Shown: in pieces, positions 51,954 through 59,948 of the stretch | Numbering within the stretch: the stretch's first letter is position 1 | Layout of the letters: every line of letters starts with the position of its first letter | Origin: Bhargavaea cecembensis | GTDB lineage: Bacteria > Bacillota > Bacilli > Bacillales_A > Planococcaceae | DNA length: 61,826 bases | NCBI RefSeq assembly: GCF_000826125.2 | Contig: NZ_LN651373.1 | Location: forward strand, 781,084-842,909 | Direction: 5' to 3' | The notes under the pieces: model-generated | The model's database searches: none | Seen by the model: the letters and a program-made list of their open reading frames with translations, nothing else | Told to the model about the DNA's origin: nothing | Translations under genes and position numbers: made by a program

Positions 51954-51982
51954 TTGCCATCCAATTAATCTACCATTAGAGT
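51954..51982 (+). promoter_or_regulatory. Putative promoter of the phosphodiester glycosidase gene
   Basis: TTGCCA (51954-51959) lies 17 bases from TAGAGT (51977-51982), about 35 bases before the start codon. Confidence 0.45.
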
Positions 51983-52016
51983 AAAGGATAGATTTTAGGA
52001 TGGAGTGAGTGAAAAC

Positions 52017-54512
52017 ATGAAAAATATGAAAGCCACTGCTGCCGCGGCGTTCGCTTCCTTTCTGCTTTTGTCGTCGGCAGCCGCGCCTGCGCATGCACGG
52101 ACATTCACCGTCACGCCGGGAGTGGAATACGATTCCGAAACAGGGCAAAAGCCGGGGGCGAACCGCCTGACGATAGACATGCAGAAGCCGGGAGTTTCGG
52201 TTGAAGCGCTGACCAATGATCCCATTGACAGCCTGTTGCAGACTTCAGTCCTTTCTAAAAAGCTTTCTAATGAAGGCCATCAGATTGTCGGCAGCATCAA
52301 CGGGTCCATCTTCCACATCAACCCGAAATACAACCCGCTGAATAAGGGGATGCCGGCATACTTGCTCATGCAAGACGGAGAAGTCAATACATACGGCGCG
52401 ATTGAAAAAGACCGGGACCAGTTCATGAACCGGCCCTCGGCGTTTGCAGTGACCAAGGAAGGAAAGGGACATATCGGTCTCTTCGGATATGATGCCGAGG
52501 TTTCTGTGAACGGAGTACCAACAACGATTGATTCGATCAACAAGCAACAACGGGAAGAAAATGAAATCATCCTTTATACAGATACTTTCAGCTACAGGGA
52601 CACCCACCAAAACAAATACGGGATGGAGATCGTTCTAAATGGTTTCTCCAAGCCGTTTGAAGAGGGCTATAAACTGGGCGATCAAGTCCAGGCCACCGTT
52701 GCCAGTGTCGGGCCGGGAGGTTACACGGCAATTCCTGAAGGCGGCGCGGTCCTGTCCATCCACGGCCCCGAAAATGTCCAGCGCTTTTCGGGTCTGAAAA
52801 AAGGGGAACAGGTCTCCCTGAAAATTAATTTGACGAAGCCGTGGAATGATGCGAAATTTGTTCTGGCAAGCGGTCCGCTTCTCGTGCAGAACGGGAAAGT
52901 CAAACTTGAAATGGATCCAAAGAGTGCCCGGGCAAATGAAATCGCTCCCCGCACGGCTGTTGCAACGAATGCGGACGGCAGTGAAGTATACCTCATCACG
53001 GTAGACGGCAGAAGCTCGGTCAGCCGTGGAATGAAGCTGCCGGAATTTGCACAGTATCTCGTATCGATCGGGGCCCATAATGCACTCAACCTGGACGGCG
53101 GAGGATCCACCACGATGGCAGTCCGGGAACGGGGCGCGCAGTATCCGGTTGTGTTTAACCGGTTATCGGATGGTGCCGAACGCCGCGTCTCCACAATCTT
53201 GAGTGCGGTGTCTTACGAAGCAACAGGAACGCCTGTCTATATGAATGCAAAAATATCTTCTTCTTCCGTAGCAAAAGGCGGACGGGCAAAAGTGATCGTC
53301 AATTGGGCGACGGACCGGAATTATCATCCGGTGAAAGTAGAAGCGTCGAAGCTGCAGTATTCGGTGGAAGGCGGGATCGGCACCATCTCGGCCAACGGGG
53401 AATTCACGGCGCAGAAGACCGGCAAGGGCACGGTCACCGTCCGTTACGGCAATGCATCCCAGTCATTCCCCGTTGAAGTTAAAAAGGCGGAGCCAAACGG
53501 CATGATCAGTGGCTTTGAACGTGCAGCAGACTGGAAAGCAGAATCTGCACGGGCAAAAACGACTCTCAAGTTTAACGCGCCAAAATCTCCGGTAAAGGAA
53601 GGGAAAACGTCGCTCGGCCTGCAATATGACTTCACTGGCCAGAAAGGGACATCCGCTTCTTATGCGGTGACTAACTCTATCAATTTAGCTTCAAAGCCTG
53701 ATCGGCTGGGCCTTTGGGTGTTCGGTGACGAGGCGAAGCACTGGCTGCGCGGCACAATCCGGGATGGTGCGGGCAAGGAATATACGATCGACTTCACCGA
53801 GCAGGGCGGCCTCGACTGGGATGGCTGGCGCTATGTGACGGCCGATTTGCCAGCAGCAGCAGTGAGCCCAGTCTCCGTGCAGAAGATCTATATCGCAGAA
53901 CCCCTGGATTCCAACAAAAATAAAGGCACCATCTATCTTGACCGCCTCATTGCTGACTATGACGGTAAGCATGTCGAGCAGCCATTCAATGACATCCCGC
54001 TTGATTTCTGGCACATTGAAGAAATCAGGATGGCGGTTGAAAATGGTTGGATCAACGGATATCCCGACGGCACCTACCGGCCGGCAGATCATATCACGCG
54101 TGCGCATGCCGCCCTCCTGATCAGCCGGACACTTGGACGAAAGGGTACCGTGGTCAATGAAGATCCGTTCAAGGACGTGTCGAAAGACTACGGGTATGCC
54201 GGAGAAATCGCTTTAATGAAAGAGCTCGGCATCATGACTGGCGATGAAAACGGTAACTTCAAGCCACAGGCCAAGCTGTCCCGTGCCCAGATGGCAAAGG
54301 TCCTTCAGCAAACCTACAAGTTGCAGCCGAAAAACCCGGTGCCCGAGATTTCGGACATCGACAAAAACAATTGGTCGTACGGACCGATTTCGACGATTGC
54401 CAGCCATGGTCTGACCGTACTCGGCGAAAATAACACTTACCGACCGAACTCGTTTGTCTCGCGAACCCAGTTTGCGGCATTCATTGCACGCGCGGAAAGC
54501 ATGGAGAAGTAA
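52017..54512 (+). CDS. NAGPA-type phosphodiester glycosidase with C-terminal SLH domains
   Basis: This 831-residue exported protein has a signal peptide (to about APAHA) and a phosphodiester glycosidase domain (about 95-400). Family segments are GSINGSIFHI, the conserved RTAVATNADGSEVYLITVDG and LNLDGGGSTTMAV. A Big/Ig-like domain with a GTISANGEFTAQKTGKGTV core follows (about 410-490). A beta-sandwich, carbohydrate-binding-like region lies at about 495-650, and three SLH domains (about 655-830; ITRAHAALLI, LSRAQMAKVL, VSRTQFAAFI) end the protein. The founding enzyme uncovers mannose-6-phosphate by removing GlcNAc; bacterial members probably cleave sugar-phosphodiesters, for example in teichoic or exopolysaccharide phosphates. 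That substrate is inference. ATG 52017 is preferred; GTG 52005 is possible. Confidence 0.88.
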   Translation: MKNMKATAAAAFASFLLLSSAAAPAHARTFTVTPGVEYDSETGQKPGANRLTIDMQKPGVSVEALTNDPIDSLLQTSVLSKKLSNEGHQIVGSINGSIFHINPKYNPLNKGMPAYLLMQDGEVNTYGAIEKDRDQFMNRPSAFAVTKEGKGHIGLFGYDAEVSVNGVPTTIDSINKQQREENEIILYTDTFSYRDTHQNKYGMEIVLNGFSKPFEEGYKLGDQVQATVASVGPGGYTAIPEGGAVLSIHGPENVQRFSGLKKGEQVSLKINLTKPWNDAKFVLASGPLLVQNGKVKLEMDPKSARANEIAPRTAVATNADGSEVYLITVDGRSSVSRGMKLPEFAQYLVSIGAHNALNLDGGGSTTMAVRERGAQYPVVFNRLSDGAERRVSTILSAVSYEATGTPVYMNAKISSSSVAKGGRAKVIVNWATDRNYHPVKVEASKLQYSVEGGIGTISANGEFTAQKTGKGTVTVRYGNASQSFPVEVKKAEPNGMISGFERAADWKAESARAKTTLKFNAPKSPVKEGKTSLGLQYDFTGQKGTSASYAVTNSINLASKPDRLGLWVFGDEAKHWLRGTIRDGAGKEYTIDFTEQGGLDWDGWRYVTADLPAAAVSPVSVQKIYIAEPLDSNKNKGTIYLDRLIADYDGKHVEQPFNDIPLDFWHIEEIRMAVENGWINGYPDGTYRPADHITRAHAALLISRTLGRKGTVVNEDPFKDVSKDYGYAGEIALMKELGIMTGDENGNFKPQAKLSRAQMAKVLQQTYKLQPKNPVPEISDIDKNNWSYGPISTIASHGLTVLGENNTYRPNSFVSRTQFAAFIARAESMEK

Positions 54513-54515
54513 ACA

Positions 54516-54552
54516 GCAAGACCCGGGGCGCTCATGGCTCCGGGTCTTGTTC
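54516..54552 (+). terminator. Terminator after the glycosidase gene
   Basis: CAAGACCCGG pairs with CCGGGTCTTG around a 13-base loop. The following T tract is short (TTCT), so termination may be partial. Confidence 0.6.
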
Positions 54553-54601
54553 TAGCGTTCATGTATAATAAAGATTCACGTTTCAAGGGAGGGGGGCGAA
54601 G

Positions 54602-55696
54602 ATGAAGAAAGAACGGATTGAATCTCTTAAATACATGAGGGTCGTGGCCATGTCGTTTGTCGTCCTGATCCATACAACAGGCGTAGCGTTTTTTCACGTT
54701 CCGACGGATAGTCCCCTTTACCAAGTCTACCTGTTTTTGAATCGGTTCACCCGTTTTGAAGGAGCGGTATTCGTCTTTTTGAGCGGCATGCTGCTTTTCT
54801 ATAATTATGAAGATAAACCCTTCACAGTGAAGACATGGCTTGGGTTTTACCGCAAACGGTTCCTGTACATCCTGGCGCCTTATATCGTCTGGTCTGTGTT
54901 CTATGAATGGTTCGGCCATGTTATGGGCTACCGCAGCTTCGATGGGATCGGACAATTATTTAGTGATCTGCTGGACGGCGGTGCCAATTATCAGCTGTAC
55001 TTCATCATGATTCTGGTTCAGCTATATTTTCTGATGCCGGTTTTCGTTTTTTTGGTCCGGAAATTCCCGTTTGTCCGCAAATGGCTATTCCTGATCGGTT
55101 TTCTTGCCGAATTTATATACCAGGTGCTGAACCGTACATATGAGTGGATTGACTTTCCGTTTTTCATGGTCTATCTTGCCAGCTTCCTCTTTGGTGGATG
55201 GACAGGCATCCATTATCAGAAATTAAAAACCCCATGGTCTGCCGGGAAGTATCTGGCCGTGTCAATTGCGACGTTTGTAATAGGCATCGTATACATGGAG
55301 CTTTATCTGAAACACAACATTCTTAAAGAACCGGTGATGCCATATGCGCCGTTCAAGTTTATCGCGATGTTTTATTATCTGCTCGCCTGTTTTCTGCTAT
55401 TCAAGCTTGGAATCAGGCTGGATCAAGTCGCTCCAAAGCGGATCCAGAATGGAGCCGAGCGTCTTCGGATATATTCTTTCGGCTTTTATCTGGTCCATCC
55501 GTTCATCTTGTATTTGTGGGAGATGTGGCTGTCGTCAGAAGGCGGATGGACTTTCCATGCGTTGATATTCATCCGGTATGTGCTTGTCATGGCAAGCTGT
55601 TATGGACTGATCCGCATCGTTCATCTGCTATTTCCCGGTGCATGGTTCATTTTTGGGAAGCTCCCGCCGCCGAAAGGAAGAACGGTTGGCAGGTGA
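54602..55696 (+). CDS. Acyltransferase-3 family membrane protein
   Basis: This 364-residue membrane protein has about ten hydrophobic segments. It opens with ERIESLKYMRVVAMSFVVLIHTTG, which carries the family Arg and catalytic-type His positions of acyltransferase 3 (OafA/YrhL-like) proteins. YRKRFLYILAPYIVWSVFY, the LYFIMILVQLYFLMP loop and the later GFYLVHPFIL helix fit the family. Members add acetyl or other acyl groups to exported sugars. Lying next to csaB and an SLH glycan enzyme, it may acylate the wall polysaccharide or another surface glycan. ATG 54602 follows GGGAGGGGGG; a TATAAT lies at 54564-54569. It is probably transcribed alone. Confidence 0.83.
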   Translation: MKKERIESLKYMRVVAMSFVVLIHTTGVAFFHVPTDSPLYQVYLFLNRFTRFEGAVFVFLSGMLLFYNYEDKPFTVKTWLGFYRKRFLYILAPYIVWSVFYEWFGHVMGYRSFDGIGQLFSDLLDGGANYQLYFIMILVQLYFLMPVFVFLVRKFPFVRKWLFLIGFLAEFIYQVLNRTYEWIDFPFFMVYLASFLFGGWTGIHYQKLKTPWSAGKYLAVSIATFVIGIVYMELYLKHNILKEPVMPYAPFKFIAMFYYLLACFLLFKLGIRLDQVAPKRIQNGAERLRIYSFGFYLVHPFILYLWEMWLSSEGGWTFHALIFIRYVLVMASCYGLIRIVHLLFPGAWFIFGKLPPPKGRTVGR

Positions 55697-55917
55697 GTAC
55701 TTAACTGGCACGGGTGCAACGTTCCCGTTGAAACATGCGTCATAAAACATGGGACGGGCGGATTGAAATCATCAAACAACCGGTTATAGTCCGCCCCCTC
55801 CAACTGTGTTATAGTTAACAAATAGAGTCAAATCGACGTTCTCAAATATGAGAATATCAAGAAATGAAATCCCAAAACTGACATCCGTCAGGACATTGCA
55901 GGCAAAGGAAGAACAGA

Positions 55918-57075
55918 ATGAGAATCGGCATCGTGGGGAACTACGGGAACAACAACAATGGGGACGAGGCGATCCTTGCGGGGATCATCGAGCAGGTGAC
56001 GGAGCATTACGGCATCGGGCCGGAATCGATCACCGTCTTCAGCAATAATCCGCCGCAGACGTCGAACCGGTTCGGGGTGAAGGCGGCGCCGCTGTACTAC
56101 AAGCGCTCGTCGGCGACGATGACGTTCATGGAGACGGTGAAGAAGAATTCGCCGCTCATCCGGGAGCTCGACCTTCTGATCATCGGGGGCGGAGGCATCC
56201 TCATGGATTTCTACAACCGGGAGGCCCAGCTGTTCGGCTCTTACGGATTCATGGCCAAATGGGGCAAGGTCCCGTACGTCATCTATGCATGCGGCGCGGG
56301 GCCGATCAATTCGGCCGTCGGCAAGTGGTTCATCCGCAAGCTCGTGTCGGGCGCGGCCAGCGCGTCGGTGCGGGATCCGAAGTCGAAGAAGCTGCTCCAG
56401 TCGATCGGCGTATCGCGGCCGATCGAGATCATCGGGGATCCGTCGTTTGCGCTGCCTTCCGGCGAGCGCAGGGAACACGGGCCGAAGATCCGGAAAGTCG
56501 GCGTGACGGTCGTGCCGTATTACAGCCTCGCCTACTGGCCGGAAGCGAACGACATCAAATACGAGAACTATGTGCAGGGAATGGCCGACAATCTGGACCG
56601 GCTGCTCGAAGGCCGGGACATCGTGCTGACGTTCTTTTCGACGAAATATCCGCATGATGTCGATGTGTCGGTCGAGATCCGCAACCGCATGAAGGAGAAA
56701 GACAAGACCGAGCTGATCGAGGACAATCTGAACCCGGCGGACATCATCCGCATCAGCGGCGAGCAGGACCTCATCATCGGCACGCGGCTTCATTCCGTCT
56801 ATCTCGCCCTGAACGCGGGAACGCCGGTGATCGGGATTGCCTATCATCACAAAGTGGCGGATTTCATGGACATGGCCGGCATGAGCGGGCGCTGCCATAA
56901 GATCGAGGCGCTCACGAAAGATGACGGGATCCTGCGGCGTGCAGTGGCGGAAGCCGAAGAAGACTGGCCGGCGGTCGTCCGGGAGACGGCAGAGCTCCGG
57001 AACCAGCTGAAGACGAGCGCCGATCTCGGGCTGACGCAATTCATCCCGGTCGCGGCGGAGGAGACGGCACGATGA
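55918..57075 (+). CDS. csaB: Polysaccharide pyruvyl transferase CsaB
   Basis: This 385-residue protein has the CsaB family features: N-terminal GIVGNYGNNNNGDEAIL, the glycine-rich LDLLIIGGGGILMD, and the C-terminal VIGTRLHSVYLALNAGTPVIGIAYHHK segment with the conserved Arg-x-His. CsaB adds a pyruvate ketal to the secondary cell wall polysaccharide, and that modification is what SLH domains recognise. Nine SLH proteins in the same window make this assignment coherent. ATG 55918 follows AAAGGAAG. It heads an operon: the next gene overlaps by four bases (ATGA) and the third again by four. The enzyme would act in the cytoplasm on lipid-linked sugar before export. Confidence 0.94.
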   Translation: MRIGIVGNYGNNNNGDEAILAGIIEQVTEHYGIGPESITVFSNNPPQTSNRFGVKAAPLYYKRSSATMTFMETVKKNSPLIRELDLLIIGGGGILMDFYNREAQLFGSYGFMAKWGKVPYVIYACGAGPINSAVGKWFIRKLVSGAASASVRDPKSKKLLQSIGVSRPIEIIGDPSFALPSGERREHGPKIRKVGVTVVPYYSLAYWPEANDIKYENYVQGMADNLDRLLEGRDIVLTFFSTKYPHDVDVSVEIRNRMKEKDKTELIEDNLNPADIIRISGEQDLIIGTRLHSVYLALNAGTPVIGIAYHHKVADFMDMAGMSGRCHKIEALTKDDGILRRAVAEAEEDWPAVVRETAELRNQLKTSADLGLTQFIPVAAEETAR

Positions 57076-58166
57076 AAATATTAGTGTTGAGCAATATGTA
57101 TCCGACGGATGCCCATCCGACGTACGGCATTTTCGTCCGCAACCAGGTCGAACTGCTGCGCGCGAGCGGGATTGACGTCGACGTTGCGGCGATAACCGAC
57201 CCGGGAAAAGGGAAGGCGGCCGCTTTGAAGAAATACGGCGGCTGGGCGATGGAAACAGGCCGCCGGCTGTTTGGCGGGCGGAAATCCTACGCGGTGACGC
57301 ACGCCCATTACGCCTTTCCGACCGGCCTCTTGTCCCTCATCGGCAAGAGGCTGTTCGGCGTTCCGTACATCGTGACGGTCCACGGCGGCGATCTTGACCA
57401 GATGGCGAGGAAAAGCCCGAAGATCCGGCAGATGACGGAACGAATCTTGAAGGAAGCGGCGCATGTGATCACGGTCGGCCAGCGGCTGTACGAGGAAGTG
57501 ACCGGGCAATACGAAATCCCGGCTTCCCGTGTGTCGATCCTCAGCATGGGCGTCGATACGGATGTTTTCCGTCCGCGCGAACGGGCGGCCGTCCGTGCCG
57601 ATCTTGGCATTCCGGAAGGCGAGAAGGCGGTCCTGTTCGTCGGAAATATCATCCGGGCAAAGGGGACGACGGAGCTGGTAGATGCAGCGACGCTCCTCGA
57701 TCAGGAGGGCGAGCCGGTGACGCTTTATCTCGTCGGATCGGTGAAGGATGCCGGCTATACGGAGGAGCTGAAGGCGCATATCAGTGAGCTCGGCCTGGAC
57801 CGGGTGCGTTTCGTCGGGACCGAGCCGCAGGAGCGGCTGTCGGAATGGATGAGTGCGTGCGACGTGCTTGCGCTGCCTTCTTATCATGAAGGATTCGGGC
57901 TTGTCGCACTCGAAGGAATGGCGAGCGGCGTCCGGGTCGTCGGCAGCGATGTCGGCGGATTGTCCGTCCTGCTCGGAGACGACCGGGGCATCCTCGTTCC
58001 GCCGAAGGATGCGGGGGCGCTTGCCGCCGGCATCCGGGAGGCGCTCGATCCGGACAGCCGGGCATTCGACGGGGAGTCGATCCGCCGGGAAGTCGCGAGG
58101 CATTCCAAGGATCAGATTCTCCGCGAGCTCCTCGAAATCTATGAAGACGCGGCGGCCGGCCGATGA
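57072..58166 (+). CDS. GT4-family glycosyltransferase of the csaB operon
   Basis: This 364-residue GT-B enzyme of family 4 has an N-terminal domain with LSNMYPTDAHPTYGIFVRNQVELL and the TVHGGDLDQ acceptor-side loop. Its C-terminal donor domain has FVGNIIRAKGT, the Glu pair in SYHEGFGLVALEGMASG, and GILVPPKD. It transfers a sugar from a nucleotide or lipid donor at the inner membrane surface. The four-base overlaps with csaB and with the flippase gene indicate joint synthesis of the pyruvylated polysaccharide. Donor and linkage cannot be deduced. Confidence 0.88.
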   Translation: MKILVLSNMYPTDAHPTYGIFVRNQVELLRASGIDVDVAAITDPGKGKAAALKKYGGWAMETGRRLFGGRKSYAVTHAHYAFPTGLLSLIGKRLFGVPYIVTVHGGDLDQMARKSPKIRQMTERILKEAAHVITVGQRLYEEVTGQYEIPASRVSILSMGVDTDVFRPRERAAVRADLGIPEGEKAVLFVGNIIRAKGTTELVDAATLLDQEGEPVTLYLVGSVKDAGYTEELKAHISELGLDRVRFVGTEPQERLSEWMSACDVLALPSYHEGFGLVALEGMASGVRVVGSDVGGLSVLLGDDRGILVPPKDAGALAAGIREALDPDSRAFDGESIRREVARHSKDQILRELLEIYEDAAAGR

Positions 58167-59671
58167 ATCGCATTCTGAAGATCATCGGCGCGGTCGCCGT
58201 CATCAATATTATCGCCCGTCTGTTCGGATTCGCCCGCGAAGTTCTCATCGGGTACCAGTTCGGGACCGGCCGCATGGCGGACAGCATCATCACCGCCTAT
58301 ACGGTGCCGAACTTCATTTACCTCGTGATCGGCGGCGCGCTCACGACGGCGTTCATTTCCGTCTATAACCGGACGGAAGGGGACCGCCGGGCATTCGTGC
58401 GAGAATCGTTCACCGGCATCACGGCGGTCATCGGGCTCGTGACGGTTTTGCTGATCGTTTTCGCCGGGCCGGTTCTGCGGCTGCTGTTTGATGGTTTGGA
58501 CGAGTCGGAATATGCACTCACGCTGCGGCTTTATCTGTGGATGATGCCGTCCGCCGTCTTCCTCGTGCTGTCGACGTGGCTGAGCGGACTGCTGAACGTC
58601 AACCAGAAATTCCATCTGTCGAGCGTGGCGATTCTCGTCTACAACGCGCTGTTCTTCCTCATTCCGCTCGCGTTCACCGGAATATTCGGGCCGATCGCCT
58701 ACGGATACGGGGCGTTGCTGGCGGCGGTAGCGATGGTCGCGTTCCTGTTTCTCGGACTGCGGCGGCTCGGCGGGTATTCGTTCCGGCCGAAGAAGCCGTC
58801 AGGCGGAGAACAGGCGCTGCTCTGGAAAATGGCGCTGCCGATCATGTTCGGCGGCGCGACGCTGCAGTTTTATTTCCTGATCCACCGGATTTATTCGTCG
58901 CAGCTCGGGGAAGGGGCGGTCGCCGCGGTGAACTATGCGTCGAAACTGACGCAGTTCCCGCAGGCGATCCTCATGACCGCCGTCACGACGGTGATCTACC
59001 CGCTGCTCAGCAAGAAAGTCGGCGAAGGGGACCGGTCTGCGGTCGAATCGCTGTACGGCCGGGGATTGCGGCTGCTCGCCCTGCTCCTTATCCCGGCCGC
59101 AATCTACATCTGGTTCTTCTCGGGACCGGTGACCGGACTCGTGTTCGGCCGCGGCAACTTCACCGCGGAATCCGTCGCGCTTACCGCGCCGCTCGTCCGG
59201 CTGTTCGGCCTGTCGATCTTCTTCATCTCGCTCAATACATACATCACGCGGTTTTACTACGCGGAAGGCAACTCGGCGGTGCCCGTCCTATTCTCGGTCG
59301 TGAGCGTCTTCGCGGTGAACATCGCCGTCATCAAACTGCTCATCGGCCCGCTCGGCGTCGGAGCCGTCGCCTGGGGAACGGGCGTGTCGTCCGCAGTGAA
59401 CTCGGGATTGCTGATCTGGTACGCGTCCAGGAAAATGGGCCTGTCGATCTTCTCCCGGCACGCGACCGGCTGGCGGCTGCCACTCGTGCTCCTGTTGCTC
59501 GTCCCGGCCGGCGCGATTGCGGGCTGGCTGTTCCGCGGAGCGGGGGACTTGATTGCCGCTCTCGGCGGGCTCGCCGTGTTCGGGGTGATCGCGGTCGGTC
59601 TGATGAAAGTGTTTAGAGTGAAGGAGATTGATTTGATTCTGGGACGTGTGCTGAAGCGGGGGAATGGGTGA
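58163..59671 (+). CDS. MurJ/MviN-type flippase (second copy)
   Basis: This 502-residue MOP-superfamily membrane protein has about 14 hydrophobic segments. Its N-terminus has NIIARLFGFAREVLIGYQFG and the ADSIITAYTVPNFIYLVIGGALTTAF region of MurJ proteins. VNYASKLTQFPQAILMTAVTTV and FGRGNFTAESVAL also fit. It could be the lipid II flippase or the exporter of the CsaB-modified lipid-linked polysaccharide; operon position, with four-base overlap to the GT4 gene, favours the latter. It is distinct from the first copy at 15160. The stop codon lies about 20 bases before a 21-bp repeat array and no terminator is visible. Confidence 0.87.
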   Translation: MNRILKIIGAVAVINIIARLFGFAREVLIGYQFGTGRMADSIITAYTVPNFIYLVIGGALTTAFISVYNRTEGDRRAFVRESFTGITAVIGLVTVLLIVFAGPVLRLLFDGLDESEYALTLRLYLWMMPSAVFLVLSTWLSGLLNVNQKFHLSSVAILVYNALFFLIPLAFTGIFGPIAYGYGALLAAVAMVAFLFLGLRRLGGYSFRPKKPSGGEQALLWKMALPIMFGGATLQFYFLIHRIYSSQLGEGAVAAVNYASKLTQFPQAILMTAVTTVIYPLLSKKVGEGDRSAVESLYGRGLRLLALLLIPAAIYIWFFSGPVTGLVFGRGNFTAESVALTAPLVRLFGLSIFFISLNTYITRFYYAEGNSAVPVLFSVVSVFAVNIAVIKLLIGPLGVGAVAWGTGVSSAVNSGLLIWYASRKMGLSIFSRHATGWRLPLVLLLLVPAGAIAGWLFRGAGDLIAALGGLAVFGVIAVGLMKVFRVKEIDLILGRVLKRGNG

Positions 59672-59688
59672 GCGGGGGCGTTTCGGGT

Positions 59689-59836
59689 GAGATACGAAAC
59701 GTTTTGCCGGAGATACGCAACGTTCTGCCGAAGATACGCAACGTTTCGTCTGAGATAGACAACGTTTTGCTGTAGATACACAACGTTCCACCGAAGATAC
59801 GCAACGTTTTGCTTAAGATCCACAACGTTCCGCCGA
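59689..59836 (-). repeat. 21-bp tandem repeat array C (seven units)
   Basis: Seven consecutive units of exactly 21 bases, each a variant of GATACGCAACGTTTTGCC with a three-base lead, all keeping the palindromic AACGTT. The unit and orientation match array B. It begins right after the flippase gene and ends about 35 bases before the promoter of the SulP gene. Confidence 0.88.
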
Positions 59837-59870
59837 CCCGGCTCGCTTTTTTTCTGTTATGGATCAGTTT

Positions 59871-59900
59871 TTGCACAAACTTCCTGATGTGCGATAGAAT
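59871..59900 (+). promoter_or_regulatory. Putative promoter of the SulP gene
   Basis: TTGCAC (59871-59876) lies 18 bases from TAGAAT (59895-59900), about 50 bases before the start codon. Confidence 0.55.
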
Positions 59901-59948
59901 AGAGTGAGAGTGTGAATGCTCTGTAAATAATTTGTGGAGCGTGAAGGA

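Noticed and set aside
51584-52016. A c-di-AMP (ydaO) riboswitch before the NlpC/P60-SLH gene
   Set aside because: Such riboswitches often precede wall hydrolase genes, but I could not find the conserved core; the region is explained by the promoter and WalR box.
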